Assembly (NCBI GenBank): GCA_958295525.1
Contig: OY282355.1
Coordinates: forward strand, 1-64,000
Source: an uncultured Dehalococcoidia bacterium
GTDB lineage: Bacteria; Chloroflexota; Dehalococcoidia; Lucifugimonadales; Australimonadaceae
Direction: 5' to 3'
Length of the DNA stretch: 64,000 bases
Shown here in pieces: positions 44,881 through 51,973 of this stretch. Under the pieces are notes generated by a model. It saw nothing but the letters and a program-made list of their open reading frames with translations. It made no database searches and was not told where the DNA came from. The translations under genes were made by a program, and so were the position numbers. The number at the start of each line of letters is the position of its first letter. The stretch's first letter is position 1.

Positions 44881-46077
44881 CTACACGAAACGGGTGCGTT
44901 TGCTCTGCGCCTTCTGCGAGGTGGGGGCGGGAAGGCGCTCTTCCGACATCGTTTCGTAGAGGAGACGGGCGAAGTCGCGCCGGTCGGGGCCGGTTACGAC
45001 GGCTTGCTCATGCGCCTCTTGCAGCGCCAGCGGATAGCCGCGCCCTTTCTCCGTCTGCGCGAGCAGCGCGGCGTGCGCCAGGCCAACGCCTTCCGCGCTC
45101 GTCCACGACGGCATCTCCAGGCGGGCGACCTCTTCTCCGGCGTTCACGTAGAAGAAGAGCACGCCGTGCTCGCCGTAGGACTCCTCGACAATGCCGGACG
45201 CGCTGAGGAAGGTTTGCGAGCGCTCCCCCGGCGCGAGCGTCCGGGCAAAGAGCGCGGCGTCGGTCACCCCCGCCACGACGTCGCAGTTGCGTTCGCCGGC
45301 CGGGATCTGACCGCAGTTGGCGTCGCAGTTCACTTGCTCCCAGCGGCAGACGTTTCGGGAGATGCGGACGGCGTTCATCACCTCGTTGCTGCGCGGACGG
45401 CTGATGTGGCTTGCGACGGCGAGCGGGCGGCGCTCGGCTTCGGCTCGGAGCCTTCCCATCGCGTTCTTGAAGCGGCGGTCGATCAACTCGCGGCGCGCGA
45501 AGTCGGGCCCGCCGCTGAGCCCCCAGAGGACGAGCGTTCCGTCCAAAAGCGCGAGCGTGGGCAACCCTTCCGGGGCGCGCTCCGCCTCGTCCGCCAGGGC
45601 CTCGATCTCGGCGATTGCCCGGTGCATTCCCAGCAGCGCGCCCTCGACCGCCTGCTCGCGGACGCCGTAGGGATCGCGTAGGAAGAGGGAGCGGTCGTCG
45701 GCGCAGAGGGCGGGCTCGCTTCGCAGGTCGGCGTCGGGAATCTCGCCGTAGCGCAGCGCGGCGACGCCGATGTTGATCAGGAAGCAGCGCGCCGCCGCGT
45801 GGCGGTCGACGTCTATGTGGGAGCCGTCCACCGCGACGACGATATGGTCGGGAGGGAGCGCGGGAGGCGGGAACGCGCCGGCGACGCCGTTTTCCACGCG
45901 GGCGGCGAGCCAAGTCGTCTTGCCTTGAGCGCGCCGCGCCTCCGTATCGAGCGCGTCGACGTCGGCGCAGCGTTCGAGCGCAACGCCGAGGGCGTCGTTA
46001 TGCTCGCGCCACTGCCCGCGCATCTCCGGAAGCGCCGCGTAGAGTTGCCCGGCGGTCTTGGCGAGGTCGAGGGTCAT
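44881..46077 (-). CDS. NurA-domain nuclease
   Basis: This 398-residue protein has the NurA pattern: VVAVDGSHIDVDRHAAARCF (first catalytic Asp) near residue 75, ALLDGTLVLWG (second Asp) around 200, SRPRSNEVMNAVR, and a C-terminal GYPLALQEAHEQAVVTGPDR. NurA is a 5'-3' nuclease that usually works with the HerA helicase in DNA-end resection or defence. No herA is in the window. Its ATG at 46077 overlaps the stop of a 64-residue gene upstream (TAATG), so the two are coupled. Longer N-terminal frames are discarded because this ATG is at the overlap. Confidence 0.8.
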   Translation of the reverse strand: MTLDLAKTAGQLYAALPEMRGQWREHNDALGVALERCADVDALDTEARRAQGKTTWLAARVENGVAGAFPPPALPPDHIVVAVDGSHIDVDRHAAARCFLINIGVAALRYGEIPDADLRSEPALCADDRSLFLRDPYGVREQAVEGALLGMHRAIAEIEALADEAERAPEGLPTLALLDGTLVLWGLSGGPDFARRELIDRRFKNAMGRLRAEAERRPLAVASHISRPRSNEVMNAVRISRNVCRWEQVNCDANCGQIPAGERNCDVVAGVTDAALFARTLAPGERSQTFLSASGIVEESYGEHGVLFFYVNAGEEVARLEMPSWTSAEGVGLAHAALLAQTEKGRGYPLALQEAHEQAVVTGPDRRDFARLLYETMSEERLPAPTSQKAQSKRTRFV

Positions 46078-46271
46078 TACAAGTCGAGCGTCCGCGACTC
46101 CTCGGCGGCCTCGAACAGCGAGCGGGAGGGGGTTTCCGGCTCGCCGACGCTGTAGGTTTGGCCGTCGCCGCCGATCTCCCACTCTTTCGGACGCCGCTCC
46201 GCCATTGTCCGCCGGAAGTAGTCTTGGGGCGCCTCTTCCACGCCGCCGCCGCTCACGAGCGATTCCGCCAT
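46077..46271 (-). CDS. Small acidic protein coupled to NurA
   Basis: This 64-residue protein (MAESLVSGGGVEEAPQDYFR...) has AAGGAGGAG 6 nt before its ATG at 46271, one of the best RBSs here, and its stop overlaps the NurA start by 1 nt. It has no recognised domain; there is a cluster of Arg/Glu around FRRTMAERRPKEWE. A structural or regulatory partner of NurA is the simplest reading, but it is inference. Confidence 0.65.
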   Translation of the reverse strand: MAESLVSGGGVEEAPQDYFRRTMAERRPKEWEIGGDGQTYSVGEPETPSRSLFEAAEESRTLDL

Positions 46272-46362
46272 GCGTTCTCCTCCTTGCAGTCCATTGATGG
46301 GCTCAGCGCATAGGTTACACTGCCCGCCGAGGATAAAGACCGCCGCCTTCTCCCTCTCATAC

Positions 46363-48228
46363 TCACTCCCGCAGAAGCGTTCGCTCGTCGCCTGAGCGGC
46401 GGGTGACTTTGCGGTCGTCCATCTCCTCCAAGAGCGCGAGCGTGTACTTGCGCGACGTTCCCAGCAGGTCGCGCGCCTCCGCCACCGTCACCTTGCCGCT
46501 GGCGCGCAGCCGCGCCGTAACCGCCCCTTCGATCCGCTCGTAGGTCGCGGCGTCGAACACGACGCCCTGCGACGCGCGGACGACGCGCCCCCGCTCCGCG
46601 AGCAGCGCGAGCAATTCCGGGGCGAGCGCGGGCGTTTCGGCGGGGAACGGGTCGCGCTCCAGCGCCGCGACGAAAGCGTCCATCGCCGCTTGCTGCTCCT
46701 TCGTGACCGCGACGGCGTGCTCCGGGAGCTGCATCGCGCCGCCCGCCTCAACCGCGGCGCCGTCCGCCGCGAGCCTGTCGAGCGCAGCTTGCGCCGCGTT
46801 CCCGCGCAGGCGCAGCCTGCTCCGCAATTCCTCCCGCGTCATTCCCTCGCGCAAGGGGTTGCGGCGGTGGAAGTCCGCGAGCGTTCGGACGGCGGCGGCG
46901 CGGAGACGCGCCCAGCCCTCCGCCGTGTACAGCGGCGTGTCAGGCGCAACCGCGCCGTTGCCCATAGCGACCGCCGACCCTTCGGCGACGGCGTTCCGCG
47001 CGAGCGAAACCGCGTCGTCTAGGGAGAGGTTGGCGCGGCTGGCGAGCGACGCGGGGCTCGCGGGCTCGCGCCCCTCCAGCGCCGAAAGGAGTTGCGCCGC
47101 CGGACTGCCCTCGGCGAGGCTCGCCAAGCGATTCAGCACGGGGACGCGCCGCCTGCGGTGACGCTTCACGTCGACGTCGACGACCGTCCCTCCGCCGAGC
47201 GTGGCGTCCGCTGAGCGCAGCACGAAACGGTCGCCGCGCGCGAGCGCGACGGGCTGCTCCAGCGCGATCTGCGCCCAGCCCTCCTCGCCGGGGGCGAGCG
47301 TGTCCGCGTCGAGCAGGCGCGCCTTCGCGGGCGATTCCGCCGCGAAAGCGTGGAACGTCACCGGCAGGTTGTGGCGCACGCCGTGAGGGGCGTCCGCGAG
47401 CGCCGTCAGGCGGACGTCGACCGCTGAAGTGGCGCGCAGCCAGCCGGGCGACGCCACGACTTGCCCCCGCGAGATTTCGCCTGCGCTCACGCCGCTCAGG
47501 TTGACCGCCACGCGGTTGCCCGGCGCGGCGGTCTCCACTTTTCGCCGGTGCGTCTGCAACCCGCGAATCCGCGCCTCGCGTCCGCCGGGCACGACCTCCA
47601 CCGCTTGCCCGACTCGCAGCGCGCCGTCCAGCAGCGCGCCGGTGACCACCGCTCCGAATCCCGCAACCGAAAACGCGCGGTCTATGGAGAGGCGCGGACG
47701 CCCTACGTCGCGCCGCTGCTCCGTCTCATCCAGCGCGGCGTCCATAGCGGCCAGCAGTTCGGGCAGCCCGGCGCCCGTCACAGCGGAGACCGCAAGCATA
47801 GGCGATCCTGCAAGCGTCGTGCCCTCCAGCGCCTCCTCAACTTCCAACTGCGTGAGCGCGAGCATATCCGCGTCCGCGAGGTCGGCTTTCGTGATGACGG
47901 CGACGCCGCGCCGCACGTCCAGCAGATCGAGGATGGCGAGATGCTCCCGTGTTTGCGGCATCACCGATTCGTCAGCCGCGACGACGAGCAGCGCGAGATC
48001 GAGGCCGCCGACGCCCGCGAGCATATTCTTGATGAAACGCTCGTGCCCTGGCACGTCCACGATGCTGACCTCGCGTCCGCTGGGCAGCGCCGCCCAAGCG
48101 AAGCCGAGGTCTATGGTCATTCCGCGCCGCTTCTCCTCCGCGAGCCGGTCGGGGTCTATCCCCGTGATCGCCTGCACGAGCGCGGATTTCCCATGATCCA
48201 CGTGGCCTGCCGTGCCGATGACGTACAT
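46363..48228 (-). CDS. selB: Selenocysteine-specific elongation factor SelB
   Basis: This 621-residue GTPase delivers Sec-tRNA to UGA codons followed by a SECIS hairpin. The N-terminal G domain has GTAGHVDHGKSALVQAITG (G1), RRGMTIDLGFAW (G2), DVPGHERFIKNML (G3) and ITKADLAD (G4). Barrel domains follow to about residue 345, then a C-terminal row of winged helices (VTREELRSRLRLRG-like, ending LLGTSRKYTLALLEEMDDRK) that bind the SECIS. EF-Tu lacks this tail. Length is normal. selA, selD and tRNA-Sec are not in the window and no selenoprotein is evident. It is divergent from the Rieske gene. Confidence 0.95.
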   Translation of the reverse strand: MYVIGTAGHVDHGKSALVQAITGIDPDRLAEEKRRGMTIDLGFAWAALPSGREVSIVDVPGHERFIKNMLAGVGGLDLALLVVAADESVMPQTREHLAILDLLDVRRGVAVITKADLADADMLALTQLEVEEALEGTTLAGSPMLAVSAVTGAGLPELLAAMDAALDETEQRRDVGRPRLSIDRAFSVAGFGAVVTGALLDGALRVGQAVEVVPGGREARIRGLQTHRRKVETAAPGNRVAVNLSGVSAGEISRGQVVASPGWLRATSAVDVRLTALADAPHGVRHNLPVTFHAFAAESPAKARLLDADTLAPGEEGWAQIALEQPVALARGDRFVLRSADATLGGGTVVDVDVKRHRRRRVPVLNRLASLAEGSPAAQLLSALEGREPASPASLASRANLSLDDAVSLARNAVAEGSAVAMGNGAVAPDTPLYTAEGWARLRAAAVRTLADFHRRNPLREGMTREELRSRLRLRGNAAQAALDRLAADGAAVEAGGAMQLPEHAVAVTKEQQAAMDAFVAALERDPFPAETPALAPELLALLAERGRVVRASQGVVFDAATYERIEGAVTARLRASGKVTVAEARDLLGTSRKYTLALLEEMDDRKVTRRSGDERTLLRE

Positions 48229-48442
48229 AGCGCGAGGATAACAGGGCGAGGAGCGAGCAGAGCCTCCTCCTAATCCCGCGCCGCCCCTCCCTCTACCCTG
48301 ACGCGCCTAGGAACGCGGGATGGACGACGAATGATGGGAATCTCCGTCGGGACTTGAGTTGCGAATTTGACGAAAGGCGTAGAATAGGCGGAGCGTCGCG
48401 GAGCGAGTCCGGGCGGACGCGGAAGAGAGAGGAGGGCGAGGG

Positions 48443-49711
48443 ATGCTTTCCACGGAGAACAACGAACTGATCACGCGGGTCGGGCCGGGGACGCCCATGG
48501 GCGACGCGATGCGCCGCTACTGGATCCCCGCGCTGATGGACTTCGAGTTGCCCGAGCCCGACTGCGACCCCGTGCGCGCGCGGCTGCTCGGCGAGAACCT
48601 CGTCGCCTTCCGCGACTCCAAAGGCCGGGTCGGGCTGCTGCCCGACGCCTGCCCCCACCGGCGCGTTAGCCTCTACTTCGGCAGGAACGAGGAGGAGGGC
48701 CTGCGCTGCGTCTACCACGGCTGGAAGTTCAACGTGGACGGCGAGTGCGTGGATCAGCCCAACGAGCCCGACGCAAGCAACTTCAAGCACAAGGTGCGGA
48801 CGCGCGCCTACAAGACGTGGGAGGGCGGCAACGTCATCTGGGCGTACCTCGGCCCGCCCGACCAGGTTCCGCCTCCGCCGGAATTCGAATGGACGACCGT
48901 GCCGGACTCCCACCGGGGCGTCACCAAACTCGTCCAGACCTGCAACTGGGTGCAGGCCGTCGAGGGCGGCATAGACACCTCCCACTCCTCGTTCCTGCAC
49001 AACAACGACCTCTCCGACAAGACGCTCCTGCGCTCCCGCTCGACCGCGCCCCACCTCGAGGTCGAGCAGACGGATTACGGCTACACCTACAGTTCCGTGC
49101 GCCCGCTCTCCGAAGAGGAAGGCAACTACGTCCGCACCTACCACTACGTGCTGCCGTTCCATCAGATCCGCGCCGGGCAAGTGGGGCGCAGCGGCGAGAC
49201 GGTGCAACCGCGCAGTTCCGGCCATTGCTGGGTTCCGGTAGACGACGAGAACACGATGGTCTTCAACTGGACGTTCACCTGGGACGACAACCCCCTCTCC
49301 GACAAGGACAGGCGGCTCGCAGGCACCGGCAACGAGTGGGACGTGGACATAGACCGCCAGACGTTCGCCACGCGGCGCAACAAGGGCAACGACTGGCTGC
49401 TCGACCGGCAAATGCAGCGGACGCAAAACTTCACGGGCATCGTCGGAGTGAACACCCAAGACCGCGCCCTCCAGGAGACGATGGGCACGATAGCCGACCG
49501 CAGCCAGGAGCGCCTTGGCACGAGCGACCGCGCCATCATCGCAATGCGGAAACTCCTGCAGGAGGCGGTCCGCGTCAACGCCGACGGCGGAGCGCCGCGA
49601 GGCTCCCGGGGCGAGTTCCGAGGCGTCCGCGCGATAGACCGCATCCTGCCCGCCGATCAGCCGTGGACGGTCCTCAAGCCCGATATGTACCCCGTAGGAG
49701 CCGGACGCTAG
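48443..49711 (+). CDS. Rieske [2Fe-2S] ring-hydroxylating oxygenase, alpha subunit
   Basis: This 422-residue protein has a Rieske centre CPHRR (about residue 70) plus CVYHGWKF (about 90) and the mononuclear-iron region EGGIDTSHSSFLH (about 173), as in phthalate 4,5-dioxygenase-type oxygenases that hydroxylate or demethylate aromatic rings. A separate reductase is needed and is not adjacent. AGGAGG precedes the ATG at 48443, and TAGAAT (about 48378) is a likely -10. The substrate is unknown; neighbours (amidohydrolase, hydrolase, Ldh-type dehydrogenase) fit a catabolic lifestyle. Confidence 0.93.
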   Translation: MLSTENNELITRVGPGTPMGDAMRRYWIPALMDFELPEPDCDPVRARLLGENLVAFRDSKGRVGLLPDACPHRRVSLYFGRNEEEGLRCVYHGWKFNVDGECVDQPNEPDASNFKHKVRTRAYKTWEGGNVIWAYLGPPDQVPPPPEFEWTTVPDSHRGVTKLVQTCNWVQAVEGGIDTSHSSFLHNNDLSDKTLLRSRSTAPHLEVEQTDYGYTYSSVRPLSEEEGNYVRTYHYVLPFHQIRAGQVGRSGETVQPRSSGHCWVPVDDENTMVFNWTFTWDDNPLSDKDRRLAGTGNEWDVDIDRQTFATRRNKGNDWLLDRQMQRTQNFTGIVGVNTQDRALQETMGTIADRSQERLGTSDRAIIAMRKLLQEAVRVNADGGAPRGSRGEFRGVRAIDRILPADQPWTVLKPDMYPVGAGR

Positions 49712-49920
49712 CCGCTCCCTCCTGCGTTCCTTAACTGAACAGACGCCGAGGTCCTGCAGGAATTGAGCCATCGCTATCGCATGTTGCGTTGGCGGGGCTT
49801 GGGAAGCGAGTTGGCTAGGGAGTTCGCGGAACTGCAGGAAGGCGCATCGTCACGCGTAGGAAACGAGCGCCGCCGCCGTTTGACCGCCCGCCCCGGCCGT
49901 GCTACGCTATTAACTGGCGC

Positions 49921-49997
49921 AGGAGTGTAGCTCAGTCCGGTAGAGCAGCGGTCTCCAAAACCGCCGGTCGAGGGTTCGAATCCTTCCACTCCTGCCA
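49921..49997 (+). tRNA. trnW: tRNA-Trp (anticodon CCA)
   Basis: The cloverleaf is complete: acceptor AGGAGTG/CACTCCT, D-arm GCTC/GAGC, anticodon stem GCGGT/ACCGC around CTCCAAA (CCA at positions 34-36), T-arm with TTCGAAT, discriminator G and encoded CCA at 49995-49997. Confidence 0.95.
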
Positions 49998-50041
49998 TCC
50001 TCCCTTGCCTTTGGGCGGCGCCCGCGCCGCTTGGCAAGGAT

Positions 50042-50067
50042 GAGGACGAGGCTCTAGCATCGTCCTC
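50042..50067. terminator. Hairpin between the two tRNA genes
   Basis: GAGGACGA (50042-50049) pairs with TCGTCCTC (50060-50067) around a 10-nt loop. It ends 7 nt before tRNA-Leu, so it may be a processing signal or attenuator as much as a terminator. Confidence 0.35.
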
Positions 50068-50074
50068 GCTGGGC

Positions 50075-50161
50075 GCGCAGGTGGTGGAATCGGTAGACAC
50101 GCTGTCTTGAGGGGGCAGTGGGAGCAGTCCCGTAAGAGTTCAAATCTCTTCCTGCGCACCA
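50075..50161 (+). tRNA. trnL: tRNA-Leu (anticodon GAG)
   Basis: Class II tRNA: acceptor GCGCAGG/CCTGCGC, anticodon stem CTGTC/GGCAG with loop TTGAGGG (GAG), long variable arm TGGGAGCAGTCCCGT, T-loop TTCAAAT and encoded CCA ending at 50161. Confidence 0.95.
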
Positions 50162-50227
50162 ACCTTCCCGAATCCCGTCTTCCCCAACGCCCTTCCGCCG
50201 CGACGCGGAAGGCTACGGAGCGCTCCA

Positions 50228-51280
50228 ATGCCAACCGTCCCCCACGACCGCTTGCGAACCATCGCCGACCTCCTGCTGCAGCGCGCCGGCGCGAGCGCGG
50301 AAGAGGCGGAGACCGTCGCCCGCCACGTCGTCGGCGCGAACCTCGCCGGCCACGATTCGCACGGCGTCATCCAAGTTCCCACGTACATCGACCGCGTGAA
50401 GCGCGGACACATCGTCCCGGGCGCGCCGTTCGACGTCGTGAGCGAAACCCCGGCCACGCTCGTCGCCGACGGCCACTGGGGATTCGGCTACGCCGTCTCC
50501 GAGCGCGCGATGCGGCTCGTCATCGAAAAGGCGAAAAGCCAGGGCGCGGCGGCGGCGACCGTTTATCGCCAAAGCCACGTCGGGCGCGTCGCCGACTACC
50601 CCCTCATGGCCGCCCGCGAGGGGATGATCGGCCTGATGACCGCCGACTCCGGCAGAACGAGCAAGGCCGTCGCCCCCTTCGGCGGACGCGAGCCGCGCCT
50701 CGGCACAAACCCGATCTGCGTCGCCGTCCCCAGCAACTTGGACGGCCCCTTGTTCATAGATATGGCGACGAGCGCGGTCGCGGCGGGCAAGGTGGAACTC
50801 GCGGCGGCGCGCGGCCTCCCCATCCCCGAGGGGTGGGTCGTGGACGCCGACGGCAACCCCGCGACCGACCCCGACGCGCTGCGCGGGCAGGGCGGCGCGC
50901 TGCTGCCGCTCGGCGGCTCCGAGGGCTACAAAGGCTACGGACTCTCCGTGATCATCGAAATTCTCTCCGGCGTGCTCACGGGCTTGGGCTTCGGCCACGA
51001 TCCGCGCGGCTTCCACAACGACGGCTGCTTTATGGCCGTGTTCGACGTGGCCGCGTTCCGCCCGCCGGACGCATTCAAGGAGCAGGTCACCGAACTTGCG
51101 GGCTACCTCAAAGCGTCCAAGCGCGCGGCGGGCTTCGACGAGATACTCTACCCGGGCGAGATCGAGCACAGGAACACGCAGCGCCGCTTGCAAGAGGGCA
51201 TCTTCGTCGAGGACTCGACTTGGGGGAAACTCGCCGCCCTCGCCGAGGAGTACGGCGTCAGCGCCGAGTTGGGGTTTTAA
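50228..51280 (+). CDS. Ldh/malate-dehydrogenase family oxidoreductase (AllD-like)
   Basis: This 350-residue NAD(P)-dependent enzyme belongs to the Ldh_2 family (malate/L-lactate, ureidoglycolate and similar 2-hydroxyacid dehydrogenases), which does not use a Rossmann fold. Signatures are ANLAGHDSHGVIQVP near residue 40, YRQSHVGRVADYP (catalytic His) near 120, LGTNPICVAVP and GYKGYGLSVIIEILSGVLTG. It lies 66 bp after tRNA-Leu. The true substrate among 2-hydroxy acids cannot be told. Confidence 0.9.
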   Translation: MPTVPHDRLRTIADLLLQRAGASAEEAETVARHVVGANLAGHDSHGVIQVPTYIDRVKRGHIVPGAPFDVVSETPATLVADGHWGFGYAVSERAMRLVIEKAKSQGAAAATVYRQSHVGRVADYPLMAAREGMIGLMTADSGRTSKAVAPFGGREPRLGTNPICVAVPSNLDGPLFIDMATSAVAAGKVELAAARGLPIPEGWVVDADGNPATDPDALRGQGGALLPLGGSEGYKGYGLSVIIEILSGVLTGLGFGHDPRGFHNDGCFMAVFDVAAFRPPDAFKEQVTELAGYLKASKRAAGFDEILYPGEIEHRNTQRRLQEGIFVEDSTWGKLAALAEEYGVSAELGF

Positions 51281-51456
51281 GGCGCCGCTTCGCCTTCCAG
51301 AGCGCAGGATTCCGCAGCGGTCTCTGGCGGCCGGACGGCGAGGAACGGCAAACGCCTCGTCCCCGTCGGCGGCTGGATGGCGCGGAGCGTCTAGCGCGCT
51401 GCGCGCGGCGCCAGCGCATTGACAAGCCTACGCCCCGGCGGGATGATGACGAGGAT

Positions 51457-51882
51457 ATGGTCACGCAATTGGACATAGCCCCTCCGCGCGCGCCGCATGC
51501 CGACCATTCGGCGAGGTTGCTGGCGCACGCGCAAGAGATGATCGACAAGGGCGACCGCTTGCAAGCCTCGGAGAAAATATGGGGCGCCGTCGCGCGCAAG
51601 ATGAAGGAAATCGCGCGCCGCCGCAGGTGGGGGTGGCGACGGCATAGGGGGTTCGAATCCTTCGCTCATTACTTGAGGGCGCAAACCGACAACCCCGAAA
51701 TTACGACGTTGACGCGGAGCCTCGGTCGCTTTCACGCCAACTTCTACGACGACACGCTAACGGATGGGGAACTCCAAGACGGGCTCGCCGAAGCCAAGAC
51801 GCTAATCCGCCTGTTGGAAGAGGCCGACAAGAAGTTGCCGGAGCAGGCCGGCCTCCCGCAAGGGCTGCGCCCGCTCAGGTAA
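51457..51882 (+). CDS. PaREP1/HEPN-like protein, copy 2
   Basis: This 141-residue protein shares HAQEMIDKGDRLQASEKIWG with copy 1 at 39973, followed by GAVA-x-KM, with similar layouts afterwards (LTRSLGRFHANFYDD; AKTLIRLLEEADKK). Conservation extends to the DNA, showing a duplication of 11 kb separation. GACGAGG precedes the ATG at 51457; a TTGACA at 51419-51424 may be its -35. It ends 92 bp from the convergent polA. Function is unknown, as for copy 1. Confidence 0.65.
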   Translation: MVTQLDIAPPRAPHADHSARLLAHAQEMIDKGDRLQASEKIWGAVARKMKEIARRRRWGWRRHRGFESFAHYLRAQTDNPEITTLTRSLGRFHANFYDDTLTDGELQDGLAEAKTLIRLLEEADKKLPEQAGLPQGLRPLR

Positions 51883-51907
51883 GGGGGCGCAGCATCCCGC
51901 CCCGCTG

Positions 51908-51972
51908 TCCCGTCATTCCCGCGTAGGCGGGAATCCAGTCGTCGCCCGCGCCCCCTATCCCCCCCCCCCCCC
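51908..51972. repeat. Single dispersed repeat plus a 14-C run
   Basis: One GTAG-loop core (about 51911-51935), then a C tract from 51959 to 51972 at the convergent boundary with polA. The layout of repeat plus C tract recalls the much longer C run at 28548. Confidence 0.75.
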
Positions 51973-51973
51973 G

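Noticed and set aside
49712-49920. Short plus-strand frame before tRNA-Trp (LSHRYRMLRWRGLGSELARE)
   Set aside because: It has no start codon with an RBS and runs into the tRNA; too little support for a gene.
49998-50041. Attachment site or integrated element at the tRNA genes
   Set aside because: No integrase and no duplicate of a tRNA 3' end were seen within the window.
50107-51882. 591-codon frame from tRNA-Leu through to the PaREP1-like gene
   Set aside because: It overlaps a tRNA and runs across the Ldh gene in another frame; only its last 141 codons are real.
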